Shown: positions 51,216 through 60,662, numbered from the stretch's first letter. The stretch is DNA of 64,000 nt from Marinovum algicola (GCF_900109145.1 NZ_FNYY01000010.1:1-64000); one strand, 5' to 3'. The notes: generated from the letters alone by a model not told the origin. Translations and numbers: made by a program.

Positions 51216-51521
51216 TCAGGCTTTGGGTTTGGCAGGGGCCTTGGGTTTGGCGGTCTTGGGCGCCGTTTTGGCCGCCGCTTTGGCAGCCGGCTTGGCGGCG
51301 GATTTGGCCTTGGAAGTTGTCTTGCCAGCGGCCTTCTTCGGCGATGCGGTTTTTCGGGCGGTGGCGCGGCGCGCCTTGGGCGCGGCAATGGCCGCGTTCA
51401 GCGTCTGTTCGGCGCGCAGCCAGAATTCCTGATCGCGGCCATGCGGCTGGCCTTCTTCGAGCCACAGGTAAAACGCGGCTTCGGCAATGGCAGTGGTGTC
51501 GGCGGTGTGACCCTCGGACAT
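51216..51521 (-). CDS. DUF2934 protein with lysine/alanine-rich histone H1-like tail
   Basis: The 101-residue protein starts MSEGHTADTTAIAEAAFYLWLEEGQPHGRDQEFWLRAEQTL, a DUF2934 domain. From residue 49 it changes to a K/A/P/T-rich tail with 15 Lys, no acidic residue and AKAAAK/APKTAKPK repeats, as in bacterial histone H1-like proteins. The tail suggests binding to DNA or RNA; this is inference. ATG 51521 with gagggga upstream is preferred over the longer frame. It is divergent from a glycosyltransferase gene. Confidence 0.82.
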   Translation of the reverse strand: MSEGHTADTTAIAEAAFYLWLEEGQPHGRDQEFWLRAEQTLNAAIAAPKARRATARKTASPKKAAGKTTSKAKSAAKPAAKAAAKTAPKTAKPKAPAKPKA

Positions 51522-51677
51522 GATGTCCCCTCGCTCATGGGTTAGGTTAGCGCTAACATGGATAGCGTTTTTTCTGCACCTGCACAATTCCCCGGACCTG
51601 TGCAGAAATGTCACGCCCCGGCTGGTGTGGCAAAAAAATCCGCGCTAAGCGGGGAGGGCAGAAAAAAGGAGCCAAGG

Positions 51678-52484
51678 GTGACGCAAGCTCAGACCGCGAA
51701 CATCATGTGCATCAAATGGGGCACGCTTTTCGGCCCGGAGTACGTCAACCGGCTCTATTCCGGGGTGCGGCGCAACCTGGACCACCCGGTGCGGTTTTTC
51801 TGCATGACCGAAGAGCGCGCCGGGCTGCACCCGGACATCGAGCTGCTCGACCTGCCGGTCGAACCCTTTGCCGAGCCGATGAATGCCGCCCTTGCCGTCG
51901 CCAACCGGCAGGGGGCGATGCGCAAGGTCTCTTTGTTCCGCCCCGGGCTGGTGCCGGATCTCGACGGGCCGGTGCTGGGGTTCGATCTCGACGTGGTGAT
52001 CACCGGCGACCTGACGCCGATCTGGAAGATGTCGCCGGGCAAGATCGCCATGCGCCACGACTGGACAGAAGCCCGCAAGGGCCGGCCCACCGGTCATGGA
52101 TCGGTGTTTCGCTTCGATCCCGGCCGGCATGGGTTCCTGTATGAAGATCTGGCCGCAAACCCTTACGAAGAAGTCGAAAAGGCCCGTGGATCCGAACAGC
52201 GTTACACGTCGCACAAGGCGATGGATGAGGGCGTCTTCGACTATATTCCCGGCGATTGGGTGGTGAGTTACAAATACGATTGCAACCCGTTCCCGCGCAA
52301 TTACCTTGCCGCCCCGCGCCTGCCAGACGAGGCGCGCGTCGTCTGTTTCCACGGGCGCCCGAAAATGCCGGATGCGCTCGAGGGGTACACCGGCTCTTTC
52401 ATCCGCTACTCCAAGCCCTGCGACTGGCTGAAAGACCACTGGATCGATCGCGCCCACGACGATCTCGGGCCGGAGTGGGCCTGA
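51678..52484 (+). CDS. Glycosyltransferase-like protein (GT-A fold candidate)
   Basis: The 268-residue protein begins with IMCIKWGTLFGPEYVNRLYSGVRRN and contains HPVRFFCMTEE, then VLGFDLDVVITGDL, where DLD fits a metal-binding DxD of GT-A glycosyltransferases. W/H/F-rich C-terminal segments (HKAMDEGVFDYIPGDWVVSYKYDC, VVCFHGRPKMPD) resemble sugar-transferring enzymes of the GT8-like group. Donor and acceptor are unknown. The start is a GTG at 51678 with aaggag 6 bases upstream; the longer frame to 51558 crosses the divergent promoter. Confidence 0.72.
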   Translation: MTQAQTANIMCIKWGTLFGPEYVNRLYSGVRRNLDHPVRFFCMTEERAGLHPDIELLDLPVEPFAEPMNAALAVANRQGAMRKVSLFRPGLVPDLDGPVLGFDLDVVITGDLTPIWKMSPGKIAMRHDWTEARKGRPTGHGSVFRFDPGRHGFLYEDLAANPYEEVEKARGSEQRYTSHKAMDEGVFDYIPGDWVVSYKYDCNPFPRNYLAAPRLPDEARVVCFHGRPKMPDALEGYTGSFIRYSKPCDWLKDHWIDRAHDDLGPEWA

Positions 52485-52550
52485 TCCGGTGACCCTGGCC
52501 GGGGACACCGCGCCCAACTGGCGTCAAACAGGGCATGAAACGAGGTGCAG

Positions 52551-52605
52551 GCGTATTTGGGAAAGAGAAGAAAGACCTGCTGCTTCTTCTCTTTGACAAA
52601 TACGC
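52551..52605. terminator. Long inverted repeat between convergent genes (bidirectional terminator)
   Basis: The 22-base arms starting gcgtatttgg (52551-52572) and ending caaatacgc (52584-52605) differ at only two paired positions and enclose an 11-nt loop. The stem is A/T-rich at its base and purine-rich (aaagagaagaa) in the middle. It sits between the stop codons of the convergent glycosyltransferase and moaA genes. Confidence 0.7.
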
Positions 52606-52640
52606 TGCGCGCCGGCCGCCCCGGGCGCGCCGCCGGCGGA

Positions 52641-53648
52641 TCAGCCGCCGGTGTGGCTCATGTGGCGCGAGACCTGACCATCGGCGCGCTGGCGGGAATA
52701 ATCGAAATCATGGCCCTTGGGCTTGTGCGCGATGGCGTCGCGGATTGCGGCCTCGAGCGGCGCGTCATCCTCGGGATGATTGCGCAGCGCGGCGCGCAGG
52801 TCGGCATTGTCTTCCTGGCCGAGGCACATGAACAGCTCGCCGGTGCAGGTCAGGCGCACGCGGTTGCAGCTTTCGCAGAAATTATGGGTCAGCGGCGTGA
52901 TGAAGCCGAGTTTCTGGCCGGTCTCCTCGAGCCGCACGTAACGCGCCGGGCCGCCGGTGCGCTCGGGCAGGTCGGTGAGTCGGTATTCCTGTCGCAGCTG
53001 GTCGCGCAGGTCGTCGAGCGACCAATATTGGCCGACCCGGTCCTCGTTGCCGAGATCGCCCATCGGCATCACCTCGATGAAGGTCAGGTCGATGTCGCGC
53101 GCGGCGCACCAGCGGGTGAGCGTGAAGAGCTCGTTTTCGTTGAAGCCCTTGAGCGCGACGGTGTTGATCTTGACCCGGAGCCCGGCCTTTTGCGCCGCGT
53201 CGATGCCGCGCAGCACCTGGGGCAGGCGGCCCCAGCGGGTGACGCGAGCGAATTTCTCCTCGTCCAGCGTGTCGAGCGAGACATTGACCCGGCGCACGCC
53301 GGCGGCAAAAAGCTGATCGGCGAAGCGTTCGAGCTGGCTGCCATTGGTGGTCAGGGTCAATTCCTGGAGCGCGCCACTGTCGAGATGGCGGGTCATCGCC
53401 TGGAAAAACGTCATGATGTCGCGACGCACCAGAGGTTCGCCGCCGGTGATGCGCAGCTTTTCCACCCCGAGGCCGATGAAGGTCGAGCACATCCGATCCA
53501 GTTCCTCCAGCGTCAGCAGCTCTTTCTTGGGCAGAAAGGTCATGTTCTCGGCCATGCAATAGACACAGCGGAAATCGCAGCGGTCGGTGACCGAGACCCG
53601 AAGGTAGGAGATCGGGCGGAGAAAGGGATCGATGAGCTTTGTAGTCAT
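52641..53648 (-). CDS. moaA: GTP 3',8-cyclase MoaA
   Basis: MoaA is the radical-SAM enzyme that starts molybdenum cofactor synthesis by cyclising GTP. The first iron-sulfur site is C24, C28 and C31 (CDFRCVYC), the second C-terminal site is [18 protein letters not shown], and the chain ends in the conserved Gly-Gly that MoaA needs. The 335-residue product has [10 protein letters not shown] and TNGSQL, as expected. The start at 53648 ([19 protein letters not shown]) is the family start. moaC and other moa genes are not adjacent. Confidence 0.96.
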   Translation of the reverse strand: MTTKLIDPFLRPISYLRVSVTDRCDFRCVYCMAENMTFLPKKELLTLEELDRMCSTFIGLGVEKLRITGGEPLVRRDIMTFFQAMTRHLDSGALQELTLTTNGSQLERFADQLFAAGVRRVNVSLDTLDEEKFARVTRWGRLPQVLRGIDAAQKAGLRVKINTVALKGFNENELFTLTRWCAARDIDLTFIEVMPMGDLGNEDRVGQYWSLDDLRDQLRQEYRLTDLPERTGGPARYVRLEETGQKLGFITPLTHNFCESCNRVRLTCTGELFMCLGQEDNADLRAALRNHPEDDAPLEAAIRDAIAHKPKGHDFDYSRQRADGQVSRHMSHTGG

Positions 53649-53730
53649 GTGATGAACGTAAGGTTGCCGAAACGGGCCGACAAGGGGAATGTGGCGTTGA
53701 CGGCCGAGACCATTGGCGTAACCTGCCGCC

Positions 53731-54222
53731 ATGATGTACCGGTTTTTCTTCGGCGCCACGGCGCTGGTTGTGCTGGCAGGTTGTACCGAGTTGAGCGCCC
53801 CGTTCCAGCAACGAGAGCGGCAGGCGGATGCGCCTGCCGGGGTTTCCGACACCGACGGTGCGCCGGAAACGGCTGCCGCGCCGCCGGCCGATGCGGCGTC
53901 GGAAGCGGCTTTTGACACCACGTCGGCCGAAGAGCGCGCCAGGGCCGCCGCGGCGCCCTCCGAGGCCGGCGCGCAATCGCTTGGCACCACCGTCGCCTCG
54001 CTGGGCGATCCGACGCGCTCCGGCTTCTGGCTCGAGACACCGCTGGTGGATGCGCCGGCGCAGGGCCGGGTGGAGTACCCGGAGACCGGCAAATCGGCGC
54101 AGGTCGAGCTGATCCCGATCGATGGGGCGGCGACCGCCGGTAGCCGGATTTCGCTGCCTGCGATGCGCCTGCTCGGAGCGCCGCTGACCGGGCTGGTCAC
54201 GCTCCGGGTGTTCAGGAACTGA
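53731..54222 (+). CDS. Putative lipoprotein with low-complexity middle
   Basis: The 163-residue protein begins [20 protein letters not shown], a lipoprotein signal with lipobox LAGC and lipidation at Cys18. An Ala/Pro/Asp-rich segment follows to about residue 85, then a short folded-looking C-terminal part ([32 protein letters not shown], then [17 protein letters not shown]). I do not know its function; homologues are sometimes mislabelled as galactarate dehydratase. It is divergent from moaA and overlaps the AlkD-like gene tail-to-tail by 11 bp. Confidence 0.8.
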   Translation: MMYRFFFGATALVVLAGCTELSAPFQQRERQADAPAGVSDTDGAPETAAAPPADAASEAAFDTTSAEERARAAAAPSEAGAQSLGTTVASLGDPTRSGFWLETPLVDAPAQGRVEYPETGKSAQVELIPIDGAATAGSRISLPAMRLLGAPLTGLVTLRVFRN

Positions 54223-54892
54223 GGTATTTGCCGGCCTCGCGGCGGGCAAAGGGCTTCATCCGCGCGCCATGCTGCGCCAGGAACGCGCGGGTCAGCTCGG
54301 GGGCATGTTTCGACAGGTCGCGCAGCCACCAGGCCACGGATTTCTGGATGAACCAGGCGGGATCGTCGACGTAGCCCGCCGCCCAGCCGAGAATACGGTG
54401 CCGCTCGGCCTCCTGCGCCGGCTTCGGATGGCGCAGCTTGGCCCAGGGCAGGGTGATGACAAGCGCTGCGCGCCGGGTCCACAGGTGATCCGAGGCGGTC
54501 CAGGTCTCGACCTGGTCGAGCCGCGACGGATCGGCGCTCAGCCGACGCTGCCCGGCCATGCAGGCATGATCGGCAATCGCCCAGGCGTCGAAATCGGGAA
54601 CCCAGGTGCAGATCAGCGCCCAGACGGCGTCATCCGGGCGGAGGCGCGCCTGGGTGAGCAGCTTGGCGGCGGCGATCCGGGCCTCGTGGATGTCGGTCTG
54701 CCAGAGGGCCTCGGCCAGGGCCAGGCGTTCGGGCAGCGACAGCGCCTGCCGCCAGCTCTTGGTCAGGTCGTTGAGCACCGGGTTCGGTACGCCGAGATAG
54801 CGCCGCGCCGCCTTGTGATAGGCGGAGGCGCCTGCCGCGCGGCCGGCGTCGCTTCGGGCCTCGAGCGCCGCGAGCGCGTCGTCGAGGGTCAT
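54212..54892 (-). CDS. DNA alkylation repair protein (AlkD/AlkC-like HEAT-repeat family)
   Basis: The 226-residue protein is all-helical with the family pattern [32 protein letters not shown] and a C-terminal [24 protein letters not shown], as in HEAT-like DNA glycosylases that remove alkylated bases. The Asp-Trp catalytic region of AlkD may be the [12 protein letters not shown] segment, but I cannot confirm it. It is last in a coupled run: its ATG overlaps the stop of the PNPOx-like gene by ATGA. Confidence 0.83.
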   Translation of the reverse strand: MTLDDALAALEARSDAGRAAGASAYHKAARRYLGVPNPVLNDLTKSWRQALSLPERLALAEALWQTDIHEARIAAAKLLTQARLRPDDAVWALICTWVPDFDAWAIADHACMAGQRRLSADPSRLDQVETWTASDHLWTRRAALVITLPWAKLRHPKPAQEAERHRILGWAAGYVDDPAWFIQKSVAWWLRDLSKHAPELTRAFLAQHGARMKPFARREAGKYLSS

Positions 54893-55440
54893 GTCAGGTT
54901 GGCGTCGATGCCGGTGGGCAGGCCGTCGATCGTCTCGCGGTTGCGGCTGGCCCAATAGTCGCGGATCCCCTCGGCGCCCCGGTCCTCGCCCCAGCGGGTG
55001 AGGGTGTCGCGTTCGCCGGTGAAATCCATGAAGGGGATGGAATAGCCGCAGGAGGTCTGCACCATGTCGATGCTCAGGTCATAGATCTGGCGCGCGCCGA
55101 GCCGGTCGCCGAACCGGGCGATCATGTCGTCCCAGTCGGCGGCATCGCGGTGCAGGGTGCGGGCGCGGCCATAGGTGCGCAGGATCTGCGGGCGCTTGTC
55201 GAAAGAACACCACATCAGCGTCATCCGCGGGTCGCGCGCCAGGTGGCCGGCGGTTTCATTGCCCGATCCGGTCATGTTGAGCCAGACGATCCGATTGGGG
55301 CCGAGCACCCGCAGGCTGTCCATGCCCTTGGGCGAGATATTGACCCGGCCCTCGGCCGCCGCCGTGCCGCAGAAGAACATGTGCTGCGCGGCGATGAAAT
55401 CGCGGTGGGCGTCGCTCAGGGCCTCGAACTGCTTGCCCAT
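54889..55440 (-). CDS. Pyridoxamine 5'-phosphate oxidase-like flavin-binding protein
   Basis: The 183-residue protein has the split-barrel flavin-binding pattern: FEALSDAHRDFIAAQHMFFCGTA, then GRVNISPKGMDSLRVLGPNRIVWLNMTGSGNETAGHLARDPRMTLMWC and a C-terminal RETIDGLPTG. The family includes enzymes that bind FMN or F420 and act on varied small molecules; true PdxH is longer and has other motifs. Function is unknown. It is coupled both ways: TAATG with glmS upstream and ATGA with the AlkD-like gene downstream. Confidence 0.83.
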   Translation of the reverse strand: MGKQFEALSDAHRDFIAAQHMFFCGTAAAEGRVNISPKGMDSLRVLGPNRIVWLNMTGSGNETAGHLARDPRMTLMWCSFDKRPQILRTYGRARTLHRDAADWDDMIARFGDRLGARQIYDLSIDMVQTSCGYSIPFMDFTGERDTLTRWGEDRGAEGIRDYWASRNRETIDGLPTGIDANLT

Positions 55441-57263
55441 TATTCCACCGTCACCGATTTGGCGAGGTTGCGGGGCTGGTCGACGTCGGTGCCCTTGGCG
55501 ATCGCGGTGTGATAGGCCAGAAGCTGTGCCGGGATGGCATAGAGGATCGGGGTCAGCACCTCGGGCACCGTCGGCAGGGCCAGGCTGTGCCAGACGTCCT
55601 CGGCGGCCTCGTCGCGGCCCTGCGCATCGGTGATGAGGATGACCCGGCCGGAGCGGGCGATGACCTCCTGCATGTTCGACACCGTCTTGTCGAAGAGCGA
55701 GTCGCGCGGTGCCATGACCACCACCGGCACCGTCGGATCGACCAGCGCGATGGGGCCGTGCTTGAGCTCGCCCGACGCATAAGCTTCGGCGTGGATATAG
55801 CTGATTTCCTTGAGCTTCAACGCGCCCTCCAATGCCAGGGGGTACATCAGGCCGCGGCCGAGGAACAGCACGTCGCTGGCATCGGAAAGATCGTGCGCGA
55901 TGTCGCGCAGCGCGTCGCTCAGGGTCAGGGCGTCGTTGATCTGGCCGGGCAGCGCGCGCAGGGTGGCCAGGTGATCCTGAAGCTGCTCGGTGGTGATCTG
56001 GTCCCGGTCGTGGGCCGCTTTGAGCGCCAGCAGGAACAGCACGGTGAGCTGGCAGGTGAAGGCCTTGGTCGAAGCCACGCCGACCTCGACCCCGGCATGG
56101 ATCGGCAGGGCGGTGTCGCTCTCGCGGGCGATCGAGCTTTCGGGGACATTGACCACCGAGATCACGTGATCGGCCTTGTCGCGAACATAGCGCAGCGCCG
56201 CCAGGGTGTCGGCGGTCTCGCCCGACTGGCTGACAAACAGCGCGGCGGTGCGCGGCGTGACCGGCGGTTCGCGGTAGCGGAATTCCGAGGCGATATCGAC
56301 CTCGACCGGCAGGCGGGCGATGCGTTCGAACCAGTATTTGGCGGTGAAACAGGCGTAAGAGGCGGTGCCGCAGGCCACCATGGTCAGCCGGTCGACCTGC
56401 GAGAAATCCGGCAGGGTCTCGGGCCAATTGAGGCCGGTGCCGGCCTCGTCGAGATATTTGGTGATGGCGTTCTGGATCACCGCCGGCTGTTCGGCGATTT
56501 CCTTGGCCATGAAGTGTTTGTAACCGGCCTTGTCGACGTTGGTGGCATCCAGCGCCACGGTCTTGGTGGGGCGGTTGGCCAGGCGGCCCTGGTGGTCGCG
56601 GATCTCGAGGCTGGTGCGGGTCAGAACGGCGCGGTCGCCTTCCTCGAGGTAGGTGATCTTGTCGGTCAGCGGCGCCAGCGCGATGGCGTCGGAGCCGACG
56701 TACATCTCGCCCTCGCCATGACCGATGGCCAGCGGGCTGCCCTTGCGGGCGGCGACCATCAGGTCTTCTTCGCCGTCAAAGAGAAAGGCCAGGGCAAAGG
56801 CGCCTTCGAGCCGGTCGAGCGCGGCATGGGCGGCCTCGACCGGGGACTTGCCCTGGCTCATGTGGTGATGGGTCAGCAGCGCCACGGTCTCGGTGTCGGT
56901 GTCGGTCTCGGTGGCGATGCCGGCGGCGGCCAGCTCTTCGCGCAGCGCGCGAAAATTCTCAATGATGCCATTGTGCACCACCGCCACGCGACCGGTGTAA
57001 TGCGGATGCGCATTGACCTCGGAGGGCGCGCCATGGGTGGCCCAGCGGGTGTGGCCGATGCCGGATTTTCCGGCCAGCGGCTCATGCACCAGCCGGTCGG
57101 AGAGGTTGACCAGCTTGCCGACGGCGCGCCGCCGTTCGAGACGGCCACCGTGCACCGTGGCGATGCCGGCGCTGTCATAGCCGCGATATTCCAGCCGTTT
57201 CAGCGCGTCGACAAGGATCGGCGCGGCCTCGTGGTTTCCAAGGTACCCGACAATACCGCACAT
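55440..57263 (-). CDS. glmS: Glutamine-fructose-6-phosphate aminotransferase (isomerizing)
   Basis: GlmS makes glucosamine-6-phosphate, the entry to UDP-GlcNAc for peptidoglycan and LPS. The mature N-terminus MCGIVGYLG gives the nucleophilic Cys, RWATHGAPSEVNAHPH is in the glutaminase domain, and two SIS domains (FVSQSGETADTLAALRY and GRGLMYPLALEGALKLKEISYIHAEAY) follow. The end DVDQPRNLAKSVTVE is the family C-terminus. The 607-residue length is normal. I see no glmS ribozyme. Its ATG overlaps the glmU stop by one base (TAATG). Confidence 0.97.
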   Translation of the reverse strand: MCGIVGYLGNHEAAPILVDALKRLEYRGYDSAGIATVHGGRLERRRAVGKLVNLSDRLVHEPLAGKSGIGHTRWATHGAPSEVNAHPHYTGRVAVVHNGIIENFRALREELAAAGIATETDTDTETVALLTHHHMSQGKSPVEAAHAALDRLEGAFALAFLFDGEEDLMVAARKGSPLAIGHGEGEMYVGSDAIALAPLTDKITYLEEGDRAVLTRTSLEIRDHQGRLANRPTKTVALDATNVDKAGYKHFMAKEIAEQPAVIQNAITKYLDEAGTGLNWPETLPDFSQVDRLTMVACGTASYACFTAKYWFERIARLPVEVDIASEFRYREPPVTPRTAALFVSQSGETADTLAALRYVRDKADHVISVVNVPESSIARESDTALPIHAGVEVGVASTKAFTCQLTVLFLLALKAAHDRDQITTEQLQDHLATLRALPGQINDALTLSDALRDIAHDLSDASDVLFLGRGLMYPLALEGALKLKEISYIHAEAYASGELKHGPIALVDPTVPVVVMAPRDSLFDKTVSNMQEVIARSGRVILITDAQGRDEAAEDVWHSLALPTVPEVLTPILYAIPAQLLAYHTAIAKGTDVDQPRNLAKSVTVE

Positions 57264-58618
57264 TATCCCTTGCTCCCCGCCTGACTTGCCTTTTTGGATT
57301 TTAACATTTCGAACAATTTTCGGGCCAGTCCAAGTTTGTTGACCTGATCGGCGCGGGAAATCGCCAGCGCGCCCTCGGGCACCTCCTTGGTGATTACCGC
57401 ACCGCTCGCGGTCATCGCTTCGGCCCCCACCTTGACCGGCGCCACCAGCATGGTGTTCGAGCCGATGAAGGCCCGCGCCCCGATCTCGGTCCGGTGCTTG
57501 AAGACCCCGTCGTAATTGCAGGTGATGGTGCCGGCGCCGATGTTGGTCTTTTCGCCGATATGGGCGTCGCCGATATAGGTCAGGTGATTGACCTTGGCGC
57601 CTTCGTCCAGCACCGCGTTCTTGATCTCGACGAAATTGCCCACCCGGACATCTTCGGCCAGTTCCGCGCCGGGGCGCAGACGGGCATAGGGGCCGACGAC
57701 GGCGCCGCGCGACACATGGCATCCCTCGAGATGCGAAAATGCCCGGATATGGGCGCCGTTCTCGATCGTCACACCGGGGCCGAAGACGACGTTGGGCTCG
57801 ATCTCGCAATCCGGGCCGATCCAGGTGTCATGGGCAAACCAGACGGTCTCGGGCGCGGTCATCGTCACGCCCTCGATCAGCGCCTCGGCGCGTTTGCGCG
57901 ACTGGAACCCGGCCTCGGCAGCGGCCAGGTCGACGCGCGAATTCACGCCCATGGTCTCGGCCTCGTCGCAAGAGACGGCCGTGGCCGAAAGCCCGGCCTC
58001 GCGTGCCAGTGCCACGATGTCGGTCAGGTAGTATTCGCCAGAGGCATTGTCGTTGCCGACCCGGTCGAGCAAGGCAAAGAACGTATCCGCGCTGGCCGAG
58101 ATCACGCCGGAATTGCAGAAATCGATTGCCCGTTCGCGCAGGCCGGCATCCTTGAATTCGACGATCTGCATAAGCGCGTCGCCTTCCATCACCAGCCGGC
58201 CGTATTTGCCCGGATCTGCGGCGGTAAAGCCCAGCACCACCACATCATGGCTCCTGCGCGCCTCGGCCATGGCCTCGAGCGTTTCGGGACGGATAAAGGG
58301 CGTGTCGCCATAAAGCACGATGACATCGCCGCTGAAGCCTTCGAGCGCCGGGCGTGCCTGAAGCACCGCATGGCCGGTGCCCAATTGCTCCGATTGCAGC
58401 ACGCAGGTCGCCGTCTCGTCGATCTCACGCGCAGCGGCCTTCACCTGCTCAGCGCCGTGACCGGTGACAATCACCGTGCGTTCGGGTGAGAGGCTGGCGC
58501 CGGAGGCCATCGCATGGGCCAGCAGCGGCGCGCCGGCCACCTTGTGAAGGACTTTCGGCAGGTCGGAGCGCATCCTTGTGCCTTTGCCGGCGGCAAGGAT
58601 GACGAGTGCGATGCTCAT
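57263..58618 (-). CDS. glmU: Bifunctional GlcN-1-P acetyltransferase/GlcNAc-1-P uridyltransferase
   Basis: GlmU performs the last two steps to UDP-GlcNAc. The N-terminal nucleotidyltransferase begins VILAAGKGTRMRSDLPKVLHKVAG and contains VLYGDTPFI. The C-terminal left-handed beta-helix acetyltransferase shows hexapeptide repeats (for example DEGAKVNHLTYIGDAHIGEKTNIGAGTITCNYDG, with the catalytic region). The 451-residue length is normal. The glmU-glmS order with one-base overlap keeps the two UDP-GlcNAc enzymes at matched levels. Confidence 0.97.
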   Translation of the reverse strand: MSIALVILAAGKGTRMRSDLPKVLHKVAGAPLLAHAMASGASLSPERTVIVTGHGAEQVKAAAREIDETATCVLQSEQLGTGHAVLQARPALEGFSGDVIVLYGDTPFIRPETLEAMAEARRSHDVVVLGFTAADPGKYGRLVMEGDALMQIVEFKDAGLRERAIDFCNSGVISASADTFFALLDRVGNDNASGEYYLTDIVALAREAGLSATAVSCDEAETMGVNSRVDLAAAEAGFQSRKRAEALIEGVTMTAPETVWFAHDTWIGPDCEIEPNVVFGPGVTIENGAHIRAFSHLEGCHVSRGAVVGPYARLRPGAELAEDVRVGNFVEIKNAVLDEGAKVNHLTYIGDAHIGEKTNIGAGTITCNYDGVFKHRTEIGARAFIGSNTMLVAPVKVGAEAMTASGAVITKEVPEGALAISRADQVNKLGLARKLFEMLKSKKASQAGSKG

Positions 58619-58727
58619 AACAGATTCTCTTTGTAATTAGGTCGGTCCCGTTTTATCCGCTGAGGCGCGCGCCGCAAGGACGCGCCGCTCACATTGGATT
58701 TCCGTCTGTGTCAGGAAAGGCACGCCG

Positions 58728-59402
58728 ATGCGCACCGTGATTTTTGACCTCGACGGCACCCTGGCCGACACCAGTGGCGATCTGCTGGCCGCCGCCAACG
58801 CCTGTTTCCGGGCGATGGGCGAGGGCGACCTGCTGGGCCCCGGGGATGCCGGCACGGCGCTGCGCGGCGGGCGGGCGATGCTGCTTCTGGGGATGCAGCG
58901 GCTGGGCCGGGCGGATGATTTCGCCACCATCGACGCCTGGTATCCGCGGCTGCTCGAGGAATATGACGCGGCGCTGCATCACACCACGGTGCTCTATCCC
59001 GGCGCGGTCGAGGCGATCGGCACCTTGCAGGGCGCCGACATCCGTACCGGCATCTGCACCAACAAGCCCGAGCGCCTGGCACACAAGCTGCTGGTGGCGC
59101 TTGGCGTGCGTGATCTGTTTGGCTCGCTGGTCGGGGCCGATACGCTGCCGGTGCGCAAACCCGATGCCGCGCCGTACCGCGCCTCGGTCGAACGGGCCGG
59201 CGGCGCGGTCGAGCGTTCGCTGCTGGTGGGCGACAGCGTGACCGACCGCGAGACCGCGCGGGCGGCCGGCGTGCCCAGCGTGCTGGTGACCTTCGGCCCC
59301 TCGGGCGACGACATGGCGGCGCTCGAGCCGGAACATCTGTTGCAAGCCTATGGCGATCTGCCGGGCGTGGTGGATTTGGCGCTGGGGCGCAGCGCGCTCT
59401 AG
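58728..59402 (+). CDS. gph: Phosphoglycolate phosphatase-like HAD hydrolase
   Basis: The 224-residue HAD-superfamily phosphatase has motif I FDLDGTLADT (nucleophilic Asp in the first DxD), a helical cap, motif II (ICTNKPERLAHKLL), the conserved Lys in RKPDAAPY and motif IV VGDSVTDRETARAAG. Most similar to phosphoglycolate phosphatase, which removes 2-phosphoglycolate arising from oxygenation or DNA repair, though the exact substrate is not provable from sequence. It is divergent from glmU. Confidence 0.88.
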   Translation: MRTVIFDLDGTLADTSGDLLAAANACFRAMGEGDLLGPGDAGTALRGGRAMLLLGMQRLGRADDFATIDAWYPRLLEEYDAALHHTTVLYPGAVEAIGTLQGADIRTGICTNKPERLAHKLLVALGVRDLFGSLVGADTLPVRKPDAAPYRASVERAGGAVERSLLVGDSVTDRETARAAGVPSVLVTFGPSGDDMAALEPEHLLQAYGDLPGVVDLALGRSAL

Positions 59403-59456
59403 AACGGCGGCCGGCAGGTGGTTGACCTCGGCCTGAGCCCGCCGCAAGACTGGCGC

Positions 59457-60662
59457 ATGAACGAGAGATTTCACGGCAGTTTCACCCAGCAGGAGCCAAT
59501 CCCCGAAGAGGGGATCGAGGCGGCGCTGGCGGTTTTGCGCTCGGGGCGGCTGCATCGCTACAACCTGGCCCCGGACGAGGCTGGCGAAGTGGCGTTGCTA
59601 GAGCAGGAATTCGCCGCCCGGGTCGGGGCGAAATACTGCCTCGCGGTGGCCTCGGGCGGCTATGCCATGGCCTGCGGGCTGCGGGCGATCGGGGTCCGGC
59701 CGGGCGACCGGGTGCTGACCAATGCTTTCACCCTGGCGCCGGTGCCCGGCGCCATCGCCTCGGTCGGTGCGGTGCCGGTGTTTGTCGGCGTGACCGAGGG
59801 GCTGGTGATCGATCTCGACGACCTGGCGGCCAAGGCGGATCAGGCCGAGGTGCTGATGCTGAGCCACATGCGCGGGCACATCTGCGACATGGACCGGCTG
59901 ATGGCGATCTGCGACGCGGCGAACGTCCGTGTGATCGAGGATTGTGCCCATACCATGGGCGCCGCCTGGCGCGGACTGCCCTCGGGGCGGCATGGGGTTC
60001 TGGGCTGTTACTCCTGCCAGACCTACAAACATGTGAACTCCGGCGAGGGCGGCTTGCTGATCACCGATGACGAAGAGGTGGCGGCGCGGGCGGTGATGCT
60101 TTCCGGTTCCTACATGCTTTACGGCCGGCATCTGGCGGCGCCGGGGTCAGAGGTGTTCGAGCGGGTGAAATACGACACGCCCAATGTCTCGGGGCGGATG
60201 GATCATCTGCGCGCGGCGATCCTGCGCCCGCAACTGCGGGCGCTCGACCGGCAGATCGCGCGCTGGAACGCGCGGTACAGCGTGGTCGAAGAGGGGCTGC
60301 GCGACACGCCCGGGCTGCATGTGGTGGCGCGGCGCGAGGGCGAGGCCTTTGTCGGCTCGTCGATCCAGTTTCTGCTGCTCGACTGGGGTGAGGCAGCGAT
60401 TGCCGAGGCGCTGCGCCGCTGTGCCGACCGGGGGGTCGAGCTCAAGTGGTTCGGTGGCGCCGAGCCGGTGGCCTTTACCTCGCGCTACGACAGCTGGCGT
60501 TATGCGCCGTCAGAGGCGATGCCGGCCACCGACCGGGTTCTGAAGGGCATCGTGGACATGCGCCTGCCGCTGACCTTCAGCCTCGAGGATTGCGCGTTGA
60601 TCGCGCGGATCATTCGGGCCGAGGTGAGCGCGGTTCATCAATCCTGCAACCGGGCGCCATAG
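59457..60662 (+). CDS. DegT/DnrJ/EryC1-family PLP aminotransferase
   Basis: The 401-residue protein is a fold-type I PLP enzyme: cofactor-binding region SGGYAMACGLRAIGV, the acidic IEDCAHTMG and the Schiff-base lysine in TYKHVNSGEGGLL. These are typical of sugar aminotransferases in surface polysaccharide and antibiotic pathways, but no sugar-nucleotide genes flank it, so the substrate is open. The start at ATG 59457 gives MNERFHGSFTQQEPIP; a GTG at 59418 is in frame too. It overlaps creA tail-to-tail by 25 bp. Confidence 0.85.
   Translation: MNERFHGSFTQQEPIPEEGIEAALAVLRSGRLHRYNLAPDEAGEVALLEQEFAARVGAKYCLAVASGGYAMACGLRAIGVRPGDRVLTNAFTLAPVPGAIASVGAVPVFVGVTEGLVIDLDDLAAKADQAEVLMLSHMRGHICDMDRLMAICDAANVRVIEDCAHTMGAAWRGLPSGRHGVLGCYSCQTYKHVNSGEGGLLITDDEEVAARAVMLSGSYMLYGRHLAAPGSEVFERVKYDTPNVSGRMDHLRAAILRPQLRALDRQIARWNARYSVVEEGLRDTPGLHVVARREGEAFVGSSIQFLLLDWGEAAIAEALRRCADRGVELKWFGGAEPVAFTSRYDSWRYAPSEAMPATDRVLKGIVDMRLPLTFSLEDCALIARIIRAEVSAVHQSCNRAP

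Noticed and set aside
57264-57300. glmS ribozyme
   Set aside because: The glmS start overlaps the glmU stop, leaving no leader for a ribozyme, and the element is known from Gram-positive bacteria.
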